Assembly: GCF_019249245.1 (NCBI RefSeq)
Contig: NZ_JAESDK010000015.1
Location: 48,007 to 112,006, forward strand
DNA length: 64,000 nt
Reading direction: 5' to 3'
Source of the DNA: Alteromonas lipotrueiana
GTDB taxonomy: Bacteria > Pseudomonadota > Gammaproteobacteria > Enterobacterales > Alteromonadaceae
Shown here: piece after piece, positions 27,122-36,523 of the stretch
How positions within the stretch are numbered: position 1 is the first letter of the stretch
How the letters are laid out: each line of letters begins with the position of its first letter
The notes under the pieces: generated by a model
Databases searched by the model: none
Seen by the model: only the letters and a program-made list of their open reading frames with translations
What the model was told of the DNA's origin: nothing
Made by a program: the position numbers and the translations under genes

Positions 27122-28231
27122 ATGTCGCCACGTCCGTTACTTAAGCACATTCGCGATCACTCATTTGTATTTACTGAACTAGCTCGTTTGCGCGATAGCA
27201 CAATTGCGAAAATGGGGCTAAAGGGTTATCAATTTCACAAAACACCTAAGTTTTACGGACCTAACGGCGAACGCCTTACCGTTGAGCCCGAGCGCAGTAT
27301 TGTGCTACCACAACTCACCATGTTAGAAAATGTTCGGCCTATTCTGCACGAAGCATTGCCTCAGCTTACGGCGGTTGAACATAGCGAAGTAGGGTATCGT
27401 TACCCTACTGCAGCGTTAGCGGGTAATGACGCCCCTTTTATAAAACGACTGCGCTCCGAATATTTTCACAAAGTAGACGAAGATCGCAGTATTTGTCGAC
27501 CGGTTAACCTTTCGTATGGCATCAAAAGCCGGGGTAAAGCCGATAATCGACAAGAATATGAGGTTTGGATGCCTGAAGACAATCCAACTCTTGATCCTCT
27601 GCCACTTTTTATTGAGCGTTACGGTGAAGACTTACCTTTTGACGTTCGCCAGTTTATTCAGCAACCCGCCAGAGTATATGGCTGGATGGGGGTCAAGCGA
27701 GCGGCTTTTGAAGCAATTTACTATAATCCTTCTGAGTTAGGTGATATCGCCGTATGTGTGGCGTTGTCTGTTGATGCTTATAATATAGGTGCGCGGCCCG
27801 ATTTGTCTTATTGCGAAGAAGCGCAAAGCTCAATTGCACGTAGTAATGCTGAATTAGAATGGGAAATTGATGGTTATTATGTACCTGATAACGCTTACTT
27901 TTCTCATGACGAAATATGGCACGCGATCAATAGTACGTTAACCGCTTTGGCCACCCCTTTAGAGCAACATTATCAAAATGATATTTTGCCGGTAAAAGAA
28001 AGCAAAACTGAACGTATTTTATCTACGGTTTCTTCGTTAGGAATGACCGACAGAGATATTGAGCAAATAGATTTGCAGGCGTGGGAGTTTATGCAAACAA
28101 CCAGTGAACGTCGGGTAAAAGCTCACGATCCGAACCGTAGAGTTAATTTTTTAGGCAGGCTGAATCGCTTGTTTTATCAGCCTGAACATCAATTACCTTC
28201 GATTGAGTATATTCACGATCTTATCAGTTAA
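27122..28231 (+). CDS. Conserved-looking hypothetical protein
   Basis: A 369-residue soluble protein that I do not recognise. I start it at ATG 27122 (MSPRPLLKHIRDHS, AGGA about 12 nt upstream); a GTG at 27080 would add 14 residues. There is no signal peptide or membrane segment. It is rich in aromatic and charged residues, with a central DEDRSICRPVNLSYG region and a late helical end (QHQLPSIEYIHDLIS-like). It has no P-loop, Rossmann or metal motif that I can see. It is monocistronic, between the peptide cluster and the aaeXAB-type genes. Function unknown. Confidence 0.6.
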   Translation: MSPRPLLKHIRDHSFVFTELARLRDSTIAKMGLKGYQFHKTPKFYGPNGERLTVEPERSIVLPQLTMLENVRPILHEALPQLTAVEHSEVGYRYPTAALAGNDAPFIKRLRSEYFHKVDEDRSICRPVNLSYGIKSRGKADNRQEYEVWMPEDNPTLDPLPLFIERYGEDLPFDVRQFIQQPARVYGWMGVKRAAFEAIYYNPSELGDIAVCVALSVDAYNIGARPDLSYCEEAQSSIARSNAELEWEIDGYYVPDNAYFSHDEIWHAINSTLTALATPLEQHYQNDILPVKESKTERILSTVSSLGMTDRDIEQIDLQAWEFMQTTSERRVKAHDPNRRVNFLGRLNRLFYQPEHQLPSIEYIHDLIS

Positions 28232-28374
28232 TAAATATACTGGTCAGGCCAGCCTGAAAGCCGTTGTGCTTAAGGGGTGAGGTAAGGTGTAGCTGGCATT
28301 GTTTGAATAGCAGATGATTTTGCATGTATTTGTAAGCTATTCTTTAATTAGGTTTTTTCCATTCATCCAGGCTT

Positions 28375-28575
28375 ATGTTTGAAGAAATTGCGTTTGGCGG
28401 AATGCTATTCAGCCCGCTTGTAATATTTATGCCTGTGGCTTTTTTACTGTCGGTGATTACCCGGCTGGTATTGTATAAAACGGGTTTGTACCAACACGTC
28501 TGGCGTCCGGCCTGGCTTGAGGTGTCTTTGTTTGTTTGTTATTTGGCTGCTGTAGTATTTATTGCAGGGAGATAA
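28375..28575 (+). CDS. aaeX: DUF1656 small membrane protein, AaeX type
   Basis: A 66-residue inner-membrane protein with two hydrophobic helices (about 12-32 and 47-64). MFEEIAFGGMLFSPLVIFMP is typical of DUF1656/AaeX, which always sits before an HlyD-like adaptor and a FUSC-family exporter. Its precise role in the complex is not known. The next gene starts 6 nt after its stop, so the three genes form one operon. Confidence 0.85.
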   Translation: MFEEIAFGGMLFSPLVIFMPVAFLLSVITRLVLYKTGLYQHVWRPAWLEVSLFVCYLAAVVFIAGR

Positions 28576-28581
28576 GTTTTG

Positions 28582-29436
28582 ATGGGTACTGTACTGCGTA
28601 TTATTGTTACGTTGCTGGTGGTCGCGCTGGCTGTTTTCGCCGGTCGTTGGGTATGGGATCATTATCTGTATTCACCCTGGACCCGCGACGGTCGCGTTCG
28701 GGCCGATATTACCGTGGTGGCCCCTGATGTTTCGGGCTGGGTTACGCAACTTAGCGTACGTGATAACGAATACGTTCAAAAAGGCGAGGTTCTCTTTACT
28801 ATCGATGATGCACGGTATCAGGCCGCGGTAGATGAACAGCGGGCCATTATTGAACATAAACAGCGTGTTTGGGAACTGGCGCAATCAAAATATAAGCAAG
28901 CACTACAAAGCGACAACGGCGAAGATGACAGCTCGCCTAATCACGAAGCTTACCGAATTGCAGCAGAAGTAGCTAAAGCTGATTATAAAGAGGCAGAGTC
29001 GAAACTTAAGACCCTGTTGCTGGATTTACAGCGTACCAAGGTTGAAGCGTCTCAGTCAGGTTCGGTAGTAAATTTAGATTTACGTACCGGCAACTATGTT
29101 CAACGAGGCAAGCCAGTACTTTCTTTGGTCAACAAAGATTCCTTTTATGTCACAGGATACTTTGAAGAAACCAAGCTTCCGCTGGTACGCATAGGACAAA
29201 GTGCTACGGTCAAACTTATGAGCAGTGAGCACACACTTACTGGCAAGGTAGTGAGTATTGGGCAGGCAATTGCTAATACCAGCGTGGGACATAACGAACA
29301 AATGCTACCAAAAATTCAGCAAACCTTTAACTGGGTTCGGCTGGCACAAAGAATTCCTGTCGACATTAAACTTGACCCCGTTCCTGATAACGTGCGGTTA
29401 GTGGCTGGAACCACTGTGTCTGTGCATCTGAATTAA
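28582..29436 (+). CDS. aaeA: HlyD/EmrA-type efflux adaptor, AaeA-like
   Basis: A 284-residue periplasmic adaptor anchored by one N-terminal helix (VLRIIVTLLVVALAVFAGRW). Then come YSPWTRDGRVRADITVVAPDV with the first lipoyl half (VSGWVTQLSVRDNEYVQKG), a coiled-coil hairpin (about 85-150), the second half (ASQSGSVVNLDLRTGNYV) and a barrel domain (FYVTGYFEETKLPLVRIGQ). ATG 28582 is preferred over the TTG just before it. It works with the FUSC-type pump 7 nt downstream, in E. coli for export of aromatic carboxylic acids such as p-hydroxybenzoate. No aaeR-type LysR regulator is next to the operon. Confidence 0.88.
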   Translation: MGTVLRIIVTLLVVALAVFAGRWVWDHYLYSPWTRDGRVRADITVVAPDVSGWVTQLSVRDNEYVQKGEVLFTIDDARYQAAVDEQRAIIEHKQRVWELAQSKYKQALQSDNGEDDSSPNHEAYRIAAEVAKADYKEAESKLKTLLLDLQRTKVEASQSGSVVNLDLRTGNYVQRGKPVLSLVNKDSFYVTGYFEETKLPLVRIGQSATVKLMSSEHTLTGKVVSIGQAIANTSVGHNEQMLPKIQQTFNWVRLAQRIPVDIKLDPVPDNVRLVAGTTVSVHLN

Positions 29437-29443
29437 ACCTAAC

Positions 29444-31516
29444 ATGCACATCACTCATCCTCTTGCCCGCACCTATCTTAAGCCAACGCGCGAGTCGGTT
29501 GTCTTTGCCTGCAAGGGAGTTTTGTCGATGGCGTTGGCATTGTACATCGCCTTGTATTTTAATCTTGATAAGCCGTACTGGGCAGTCGTGTCTGCAGTCT
29601 TTTTGCAAATTCGACCCGAAGGCGGCATGGTGGTTGAAAAAACAGTAAGCCAAATATCGGGTACCCTGATTGGGGGGCTCTATGGCATATTTGTTCTGAA
29701 CTACTTACATACGGTCCCGGTGCCCGCTATGGTTGCGCTGGCTGCCTGGCTAGGCATTAATTCCGGCCTTTCTGCCATGGTTCGGCGGGTTAATTTTATC
29801 TACTTTTTTGCCATGGCTTGCGTGACGCCCTGTATTATTGTGTTACTGACCATGGTAACGCCAGAGTCGGTTTCTAGTCAGACCGTTTTTGGTATTGCTC
29901 AGGCACGGGTTACCGAAATAATTGTCGGATCTTTGTGTGCCATGGCTGTCAGTATGCTGGTATGGCCTCGACGGATTCATACCGCGTTAAAATCTCAGGC
30001 TCGTACCGCTATTAATCAGACCATGGACTATCTGGTATTAGAGCTGGACCCTAAAGGCTCGCATGAAGCCCGGCACCAACGCATTGATACCATTCTGGAG
30101 TCCTTGGCCGAGCTAAATGACGATGCCAGTGCCGTGACCTATGAAGGTCCGTTTGGGCCAGGACGTTCACGCGCGGCGACCGTAATTGGTAATAAAATTC
30201 TATCGCTGGTGGCGGTGATTCAAATTTTCGGGCGACTTCAGCGTAACCATACTTCCGTAGTTACACCCAAACTCTCAAAACTGTTAGATTCTTTACGCAG
30301 CGATTTACAACACATTGCATTGTCACACAGCTCTGAACGCTGTTACGAACTGGCTCAAAAGCAGCGCCGAAGCCTGCTCAAAAACGCACGCCAAACCGAC
30401 ACCCTTACTCCCCTGGAAGCAAGGCTTATTCAGACGGCGCAGCACATGGTGGCAGAATTAGTACTGGTACTGCGTGCTTATAATGCATTAACCAATAACA
30501 AGCATTCCTTATTGAAAGCCCCTCAGCACAGACCCTACCGCGACCCGTTGATTGGGCTGGCAACCGGGTTTCGAACCTTCCTGGTATTTAGTATTGGCGC
30601 GTTTTTATGGTTACATACGGGCTCACCCGCCGCCGTTATGCTAATGATACTGCCCGTTATTTATTCAATTATGTTCGCTAGACTATCGGCCGCAGCGGTG
30701 AAAAGTGCGTTAAAAAAGATGCTGGTGGGCGTAGTCATTTCAATTCCTCTGGCGATATTTTACGCCCTGAATTTGCTGGCGCAAAGTTCCGGTGATTTTG
30801 CTGTGTTGGTGCTGGTATTGGCCGGCCCTTATTTTTTAGGGCTAATGGCTATCGCTGATAAAGCAACGTTGGCATACGGTATGGGGCTTTGTATCCCGTT
30901 CACCATACTGGTCCAGCCCTCCAACGACATGCGATTACCATTTTCAATAGACTATACCTTAAGCAGTGCAATGGCTATTTTGTTGGGTGTAACCATGCTG
31001 TACTGGATATTCCGGATTATCACCGGGCCGGGCATAGCATTGATGCAGACCCGGTTACTGGCCGCCACCCGCCGAGATTTAAAGCGCCTGGTGGGGAAAA
31101 AGTCGCCGGAGCACTGGTTTAACGCACGAATGGGCGATCGGTTATTGCGTTTGGCTAACCTAGATAAAGAAGCTATTAATAATGCGCGGGTGATTACCGA
31201 CTTTGGACTTACCGGGCTAAATTTGGGTCATACGTCTATTAGGTTCAGACCCTATGTACAAAGCCTGACCTCTATTGATATGTCGGCAGAATTAAAAGAG
31301 TGGCAATATGCGCTCGCCGATGCCTTTATTGATGCAGCCAAAGGTAGAGATACCCGTCGTTTTGAAACCGCCTGTGATAAGGTGATTTTCACGTTGAAGC
31401 AAAATCAGCTTTCAGCGAACAACCTGAAAATGATTGAAGGGGTATTTGAGCGGTTAACGCTTACTTTTCAACGAACTGCACAAATGATGCGCGATAAAAA
31501 ACTGACATCAAAATAA
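29444..31516 (+). CDS. aaeB: FUSC-family exporter, AaeB-like
   Basis: A 690-residue inner-membrane exporter of the aromatic acid exporter family. It has the two-half layout: an N-terminal bundle of helices (about 25-170, with YWAVVSAVFLQIRPEGG, the FUSC signature), a cytoplasmic helical domain, a second bundle (about 370-525, with HTGSPAAVMLMILPVIYS) and a long helical C-terminal domain. The partner adaptor lies 7 nt upstream. Substrate is likely an aromatic acid or related toxic weak acid by analogy; not shown by sequence. Confidence 0.88.
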   Translation: MHITHPLARTYLKPTRESVVFACKGVLSMALALYIALYFNLDKPYWAVVSAVFLQIRPEGGMVVEKTVSQISGTLIGGLYGIFVLNYLHTVPVPAMVALAAWLGINSGLSAMVRRVNFIYFFAMACVTPCIIVLLTMVTPESVSSQTVFGIAQARVTEIIVGSLCAMAVSMLVWPRRIHTALKSQARTAINQTMDYLVLELDPKGSHEARHQRIDTILESLAELNDDASAVTYEGPFGPGRSRAATVIGNKILSLVAVIQIFGRLQRNHTSVVTPKLSKLLDSLRSDLQHIALSHSSERCYELAQKQRRSLLKNARQTDTLTPLEARLIQTAQHMVAELVLVLRAYNALTNNKHSLLKAPQHRPYRDPLIGLATGFRTFLVFSIGAFLWLHTGSPAAVMLMILPVIYSIMFARLSAAAVKSALKKMLVGVVISIPLAIFYALNLLAQSSGDFAVLVLVLAGPYFLGLMAIADKATLAYGMGLCIPFTILVQPSNDMRLPFSIDYTLSSAMAILLGVTMLYWIFRIITGPGIALMQTRLLAATRRDLKRLVGKKSPEHWFNARMGDRLLRLANLDKEAINNARVITDFGLTGLNLGHTSIRFRPYVQSLTSIDMSAELKEWQYALADAFIDAAKGRDTRRFETACDKVIFTLKQNQLSANNLKMIEGVFERLTLTFQRTAQMMRDKKLTSK

Positions 31517-31591
31517 TCGTTTTACGATTTAAGTATGGTAAAACTTGGTGGTTTTGTCGGTAAAAAATAATAAACAACTAAGCAGTGCTCT

Positions 31592-32248
31592 ATGAACATA
31601 TTTAAATGGAAGTTTTCTTACCCGATAACAGTGTTAATTGTACTGTTGTTGGTGACCGATGCCGGTTTTATTTTTCTACATATCATTAACAAGCTCGGGT
31701 TCATCAGTAGCGGTTATTTCAGACTGACCCAGGATATGGGGTATGCAGAGGTATTTCAATATATCAAAGAGTTCTGGATAGCCTGTCTGTTAGGCATCAT
31801 TGCCCTGCGTCACAAAGCAGCAAGTTATGTAATTTGGTCTCTGATATTTTTGTATTTGCTCGCAGATGACTCTTTAAGTGTGCATGAAACTGGTGGCGGA
31901 TTACTGGTTGAGGCGTTAAATATACAGCCCGCGCTTAACCTGAGAGCGCAAGACTTTGGCGAGTTACTGGTAACCGCTATCGCCGGTGGCATTTTGTTTT
32001 CGATGCTGTTTGTGGCGTATTATTTTGCTACTGCCCCAACCCGACACGTTACACATCAACTATTGTTGTTTGTCGCCGGCCTGGCATTTTTTGGCGTTTT
32101 TGTGGATATGGTGCATAGCGCATTGCCATTTGGAAACTTCTTTTTCGGTCTGATTGAAGATGCCGGTGAAATGCTGATAATGAGTGTTATTGTGGGATAT
32201 TGCTTTGCCCTAATTCACGATCACAAGCCGCAAACCACTCCTCATTGA
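31592..32248 (+). CDS. Hypothetical six-helix membrane protein
   Basis: A 218-residue integral membrane protein with about six hydrophobic helices. It carries acidic and His residues at helix edges: LLADDSLSVHE (about 90-100), QDFGELL, FVDMVHSALPFG (about 170-181) and EDAGEML (about 188-194). The D-D-H-E / D-H / E-D-E pattern recalls membrane metal-hydrolases of the ceramidase-like (CREST) group, but this is only a resemblance in pattern. It is separate from the aaeXAB-type operon (75-nt gap) and convergent with the LacI-type regulator. Function unknown. Confidence 0.65.
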   Translation: MNIFKWKFSYPITVLIVLLLVTDAGFIFLHIINKLGFISSGYFRLTQDMGYAEVFQYIKEFWIACLLGIIALRHKAASYVIWSLIFLYLLADDSLSVHETGGGLLVEALNIQPALNLRAQDFGELLVTAIAGGILFSMLFVAYYFATAPTRHVTHQLLLFVAGLAFFGVFVDMVHSALPFGNFFFGLIEDAGEMLIMSVIVGYCFALIHDHKPQTTPH

Positions 32249-32355
32249 GTTTGAATTTTACGCAAAAGGTAGCCGGATAATACAAAAACTTCTACCAGTC
32301 TGATATGTCCTGTTATTCACGTAATGGTTGTAACTAGCATACTTTAAGCGGCAAT

Positions 32356-32387
32356 AAGGGCTCTGAATTTAATCGTTTCGGAGCCTT
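32356..32387. terminator. Stem-loop in the convergent region, possible terminator
   Basis: AAGGGCTCTGAA (32356-32367) pairs with TTTCGGAGCCTT (about 32376-32387) with one bulge and a G-T pair. There is no strong T-tract. It lies about 110 nt past the membrane-protein stop. Confidence 0.45.
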
Positions 32388-32442
32388 GCTATATATTGAC
32401 GATAAAAAATATCCTGAACACACAGGGCTAAATTAATGCCAT

Positions 32443-32470
32443 TGTTACTGGTAACATGTTATCAGTAACA
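32443..32470. promoter_or_regulatory. Two abutting GntR-type operator palindromes
   Basis: TGTTACTGGTAACA (32443-32456) is followed immediately by TGTTATCAGTAACA (32457-32470); both fit TGTTA-N4-TAACA. The same pattern occurs upstream of the neighbouring LacI-family gene and matches the known E. coli GntR operator (ATGTTA-N4-TAACAT). They lie in a convergent intergenic region just past the regulator's stop, with no promoter-bearing gene start next to them, so they may be auxiliary sites for a DNA loop or the relic of a lost gene. Confidence 0.65.
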
Positions 32471-32537
32471 ATTTTGGTGAGGGTATATTGGCGCATTTTA
32501 TAGGCTTGCGCAAAGGGTTGAGTCTGAAGTTCTCTTT

Positions 32538-33539
32538 TTAAACAGAGCCGCCTGACTCAATATTGAAGTCTAGCTCAACCGTAAGCTCGTTAACTGTTTC
32601 ATTGTGAAGACGCGCTAAAAGCAGTTGCGCACTTTTTTTACCCACTTGTTGAGCGAAGGTAGAGACACTGGTAAGAGCCGGGGCCAAAACCTGACCTATA
32701 TCGAGATGATGATATCCAATAACCCGCAAATCATCAGGTATTTCTAAACCATACTCCTGGGCACACAAAAAAGCGCCGGCAGCTATATTGTCGTGTGTAC
32801 AAAAAAGCCCATCTATTGTTTCAAACTGAGCCAGAGCGTCGTTTAGCATATCGCGGCCTGCAGAAAAGGGCGTATCTGATGTTGACTCTATTATCATCTC
32901 GGGCAGGCCAGCCTGCTTAATAGCCCGGCGATACCCATTTACGCATCTCTGCGTTAATGCCTCAGTGGTGTGAGCTAAACAAACAATATCAGTACAGCCA
33001 GCGTTAACAAGCTGATACACCGCCTCAAAAGCAGCGAGCTCATGATTAATGCCCACTGCAATATCAAGAGGCGCGTCAGGTAAGGACAGGCACTCTACCA
33101 CCGGAACCCCCGAGGCCTTCAAAAGTTGCCGGGTTCGTGCTGTATGGGCGCTTCGGGTGAGCATTATTGCATCAACCTCATACGACAATAGCGAAGTAAC
33201 CTGGGCCTCTTCGGCCGACTCATCGTCAATACAATACTTAATTAAAATCTCGTACCCATTAGCGCGCAGCTCAGGTTCAATTCCTTTAATAAGGCGCCCT
33301 GAGACTTCATCGGGCATGTTAACCATAACCATACCGATGGTTTTATTACCTGTTTTGGAGAGTGCCGAAGGAAGGCGGCTTTTTATATAACCGAGTGATT
33401 CTATTGATGCCGCAATTTTAATTCTGGTTTTCTGTGAGACTGTCTCGGGCTCGCGAAGGTAGCGTGACACGGTCATTTTTGTGACACCCACCGCATCTGC
33501 GATGTCTTTTAATGTTACGCGAGGTTTGACTTTTTGCAT
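32538..33539 (-). CDS. LacI-family transcriptional regulator, GntR-like
   Basis: A 333-residue repressor. The helix-turn-helix reads VTLKDIADAVGVTKMTVSRYLREP (8-31), followed by a hinge helix (RLPSALSKTG) and a periplasmic-binding-protein-type sugar domain (TIGMVMVNMP; THDNIAAGA; IGYHHLDIG). The recognition segment (TKMTVSRYLREPE) is close to that of E. coli GntR, the gluconate repressor, and the nearby palindromes match that operator. No gluconate kinase, gluconate permease or Entner-Doudoroff gene is in the window, so the ligand is inferred. An operator 40 nt before its start points to autoregulation, and it may also control the divergent MFS gene. Confidence 0.85.
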   Translation of the reverse strand: MQKVKPRVTLKDIADAVGVTKMTVSRYLREPETVSQKTRIKIAASIESLGYIKSRLPSALSKTGNKTIGMVMVNMPDEVSGRLIKGIEPELRANGYEILIKYCIDDESAEEAQVTSLLSYEVDAIMLTRSAHTARTRQLLKASGVPVVECLSLPDAPLDIAVGINHELAAFEAVYQLVNAGCTDIVCLAHTTEALTQRCVNGYRRAIKQAGLPEMIIESTSDTPFSAGRDMLNDALAQFETIDGLFCTHDNIAAGAFLCAQEYGLEIPDDLRVIGYHHLDIGQVLAPALTSVSTFAQQVGKKSAQLLLARLHNETVNELTVELDFNIESGGSV

Positions 33540-33577
33540 GATAGTTAAACAGGTTTAAATTAACAAAGTGCAATTAA

Positions 33578-33591
33578 TGTTACACGTAACA
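33578..33591. promoter_or_regulatory. GntR-type operator before the LacI-family gene
   Basis: TGTTACACGTAACA is a palindrome of form TGTTA-N4-TAACA, 39 nt upstream of the regulator start (33539, minus strand). This position fits autorepression. Confidence 0.65.
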
Positions 33592-33674
33592 GCATATAAT
33601 AACAATGGCTTACAGTGTGTTTGTGTTTGGATTTTTGCTTAAGTAGGTTCATCGATTATGTGGTTAGTTAGCGA

Positions 33675-33688
33675 TGTTACAAATAACA
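33675..33688. promoter_or_regulatory. GntR-type operator in the divergent intergenic region
   Basis: TGTTACAAATAACA again fits TGTTA-N4-TAACA. A poorer half-site (TGTTACAGCTAA) lies at about 33703. Both sit between the divergent regulator and the MFS permease genes (33540-33869), so either promoter could be controlled. Confidence 0.5.
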
Positions 33689-33869
33689 ATGTTGACTTAA
33701 AATGTTACAGCTAATGGGGCCTGAAGCTAAACGACAGGCACATTGCCTGACCACGAGCGGTAGTTACAGTACCGCTTTTTAAGCCTTTAAATTAAGGTCA
33801 TAGCACATTTACTTTGTAAGCAGTAAGGTTACACTTTAGTTATCATCGGTTTTGTTGTGCTAAACGGTA

Positions 33870-35051
33870 ATGTCTGTTTCTGAATCTACGCGCCCCCCGT
33901 ATTGTCGGCTATCTTCCTATTATTTTTTCAGCTGTGCCATTTACGGCGCTATGTTGCCTTACTGGGTTTTATGGATGCGTGATAAAGGTTATAACGCCCT
34001 TGAAATTGGTGGAGTAACGTCTGCCCAAATACTAATGACAGTGGCCGGAACATATTTTTTTGGTTTTTTAAGTGACAAAACGGGTAAGCCACTACAGTTG
34101 GTACGTGGCGGTATAATCATCGCGCTTACACTGTTTACCGCTATATTCTGGGTTTCAGACAATTACCTGGGTGTCATAATGGTACTGGCAGGAAGCAGCT
34201 TTTTTTGGCAAGGCATAAATGCACAATTTGAAGTGATCACCCTGCGCCATTTAGGCCGATTCCAGGATAACTACAGCTTAGTGCGATTAGTAGGTTCAGT
34301 AGGATTTGTTTTAAGCGTATGGGCAACCGGTCATTTGCTTGAAATTATCGATATTGATTATCTACCCATTATGCTTTTGGCACTTATGATAATGCTGCTG
34401 GTATCGGCCTGGGTCAACTACGGTGGTCATATTGAAACCGACCAGACCCGCACTCAGTCTATTATGGGGCAACTGGCAACACCCGAAGTATTACTTACCG
34501 TGGCTATTTTCTTTTTATCTAATCTGAGTCATGGTGGCTACTACGGTTTTTTTAGTTTGTTTCTTGAGGATCGAGGATACTCGCAAGGTCAAATTGGCAA
34601 TCTGTGGTCTGTAGCTGTGGTCTTCGAGCTTGCTATGTTCGCTGTGATGCCGTGGATACTGCGTCACGTAAGTTATATTCGTATTCTAATAGTCAGCTTA
34701 GTGTTAACGGTGGTGCGCTGGACAGTTATGGCAACAGAACCACAAACATGGTGGGCGCTGGCATTTATACAACTACTGCATGGTTTTTCGTTCAGCTGGG
34801 TGCACAGCGTGGGCATATTGATTTTCAAGCAATTGTTTTGCGGAGCTTTAGAGGGTAGAGGGCAAGCACTACTGGCAGGCGGTTGCGCCGCAGCCGGACA
34901 GGCGATAGGTATTGCCTGTGCTGGTTACCTGTGGGCCTGGGGAGCAAGCCTTACCTTTGCTATTAGTGCGGGGGCCGCCGCACTGGCTTTGTTTCTGGCA
35001 TTGTTTCTCAATGCCTCGAAGCTTCGCGTTACTTCAGGTAAGTCTGAATAA
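33870..35051 (+). CDS. MFS transporter, MFS_1-like/HcaT type
   Basis: A 393-residue permease with 12 hydrophobic helices. The start SYYFFSCAIYGAMLPYWVLWMRDKGYNALEIG and the later GGYYGFFSLFLEDRGYSQGQIGNLW are typical of the MFS_1-like group that includes the 3-phenylpropionate transporter HcaT and nucleoside/sugar porters. The loop FGFLSDKTGKP (about 64-74) matches the G-x-x-x-D-R-x-G loop 2-3 motif in relaxed form. The substrate is unknown. It is divergent from the GntR-like regulator, with matching operators between, so it may carry a sugar acid or related substrate. Confidence 0.8.
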   Translation: MSVSESTRPPYCRLSSYYFFSCAIYGAMLPYWVLWMRDKGYNALEIGGVTSAQILMTVAGTYFFGFLSDKTGKPLQLVRGGIIIALTLFTAIFWVSDNYLGVIMVLAGSSFFWQGINAQFEVITLRHLGRFQDNYSLVRLVGSVGFVLSVWATGHLLEIIDIDYLPIMLLALMIMLLVSAWVNYGGHIETDQTRTQSIMGQLATPEVLLTVAIFFLSNLSHGGYYGFFSLFLEDRGYSQGQIGNLWSVAVVFELAMFAVMPWILRHVSYIRILIVSLVLTVVRWTVMATEPQTWWALAFIQLLHGFSFSWVHSVGILIFKQLFCGALEGRGQALLAGGCAAAGQAIGIACAGYLWAWGASLTFAISAGAAALALFLALFLNASKLRVTSGKSE

Positions 35052-35164
35052 TTTCAGCAAAGCGGCATGTTAAGCAGACTTCAGATGTAACAAATTATGA
35101 GCTGCTATTGAATTAAAACAGAATAAAGCCACATCTATATAATCATTTTAAGGGCGAGTCGATT

Positions 35165-36523
35165 TTGATTCATCAATGGTTTACCCCCGCACAACACAAG
35201 CACTGGGCTGACTGGTTTTTAAAGGAGCGTCACCGCTTTACCATTACCGGGTTAAGCCGAAGCGGAAAGTCGATGCTGTTTACCAGCCTGATGACAATGC
35301 TTAAGTTTCGAAGCGAAGGCAAATACGACTGTTTGCCGTTGCTTGAGCATTTGCCTATGGAGTTGGTTGAACACATATGGGTTGAGCCTTTAGACGGGTT
35401 TAAAATGTTTCCGGTAGAAGCCCACGTAGAGGCCCTTCATCAGGGGCAGTGGCCAAGTCCTACCGAAGATGTCTACGGGTTTAAACTGGTGGTTCGGCTT
35501 CAGCAAACCGGCAAGGTGAAAAAATATCTATTACCTTACACCGATATCATGTTCGAATTTATCGACTATCCCGGTGAATGGCTAACCGACCTGCCTTTGC
35601 TTAATCGTACTTTCAATCAGTGGTCAGACTCTTCCTGGGCGCAACAAATGAACCGGCCTCAGCGCGACTACGCGCATGAGTGGCATGAAACGGTGGAAAG
35701 CTTTGATTTTGACACGGCGCCTGATGAACAGCGTGTCACAACCCTGGTAGGTAGCTATCGGCGCTACCTACAACATGCGAAAAAACATGGTATAACCTTA
35801 TTACAGCCCGGTAGTTTTTTGTTAGGCGATAATAGCTACGACTGGCAAAGCAAAGGCTTTACGCCGTTGCCGTCATGTATCAGTAGCGATATTACCAACC
35901 CCTGGACCAAGCTGTTTACCGAGCACTTTACGCATTTTCAAACCAGTTGGCTGAAGCCTTTGCGTCAGCAAACATTTCGACAGGCCGACAAACAAATCAT
36001 TCTCATTGATTTGTTCGAAGGGCTTAATCACAGTAAACATCATTTGTATCAGCTAAAAGAAACACTGAGTCATCTGGCTGAAACCTTTAGATACGGCGAG
36101 GACTCGTGGGTAGCACGCCATGTTTTGCGCCAAACCACCATCAGCAAAGTGGCCTTTGTTGCTGGCAAGGCTGATTTGATTCCACCAGGGCATCGTGATG
36201 CATTACTGAGTTTATTAAAACAGGTGACCGCCGGAGCAGTTGCTCGCTTTGATGATAACACAGTGCAGTTTGAACATTTTTTGGTAAGCGCAATTCAGGC
36301 TACCGACCCGGGCAGCAATGCCAACAGTTTGCGCTATTTAACTGCCGACAAGCGCTACTTAGAAGCTGAGTTTGAGCCGCTACCCGAAACCCTGGCTCAA
36401 ATGTCGGCAGAAGAGCATTTTCCGGTATTACCCGCCCGGGTACCCGACGACTACTTACCCCGAATACTTAATGGTCGGGGTTTAGACAGGCTATTTCAGT
36501 TTTTATTAGGTAAAGAGTCATGA
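35165..36523 (+). CDS. ycjX: YcjX-family GTPase/ATPase
   Basis: A 452-residue P-loop protein. Walker A is GLSRSGKS (29-36) near the N-terminus, and FEFIDYPGEWLTDLPLL (about 130-147) is the family's second signature. IDLFEGLNHSK and VAFVAGKADLIPPGH (an NKxD-like element, here GKAD) complete the GTPase layout. The start is TTG 35165, since no in-frame ATG precedes the Walker A; AAGGGCGAG lies upstream. The gene overlaps the YcjF-type gene by 4 nt. YcjX-YcjF pairs are common near stress operons such as psp; their function is poorly defined. Confidence 0.9.
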   Translation: MIHQWFTPAQHKHWADWFLKERHRFTITGLSRSGKSMLFTSLMTMLKFRSEGKYDCLPLLEHLPMELVEHIWVEPLDGFKMFPVEAHVEALHQGQWPSPTEDVYGFKLVVRLQQTGKVKKYLLPYTDIMFEFIDYPGEWLTDLPLLNRTFNQWSDSSWAQQMNRPQRDYAHEWHETVESFDFDTAPDEQRVTTLVGSYRRYLQHAKKHGITLLQPGSFLLGDNSYDWQSKGFTPLPSCISSDITNPWTKLFTEHFTHFQTSWLKPLRQQTFRQADKQIILIDLFEGLNHSKHHLYQLKETLSHLAETFRYGEDSWVARHVLRQTTISKVAFVAGKADLIPPGHRDALLSLLKQVTAGAVARFDDNTVQFEHFLVSAIQATDPGSNANSLRYLTADKRYLEAEFEPLPETLAQMSAEEHFPVLPARVPDDYLPRILNGRGLDRLFQFLLGKES

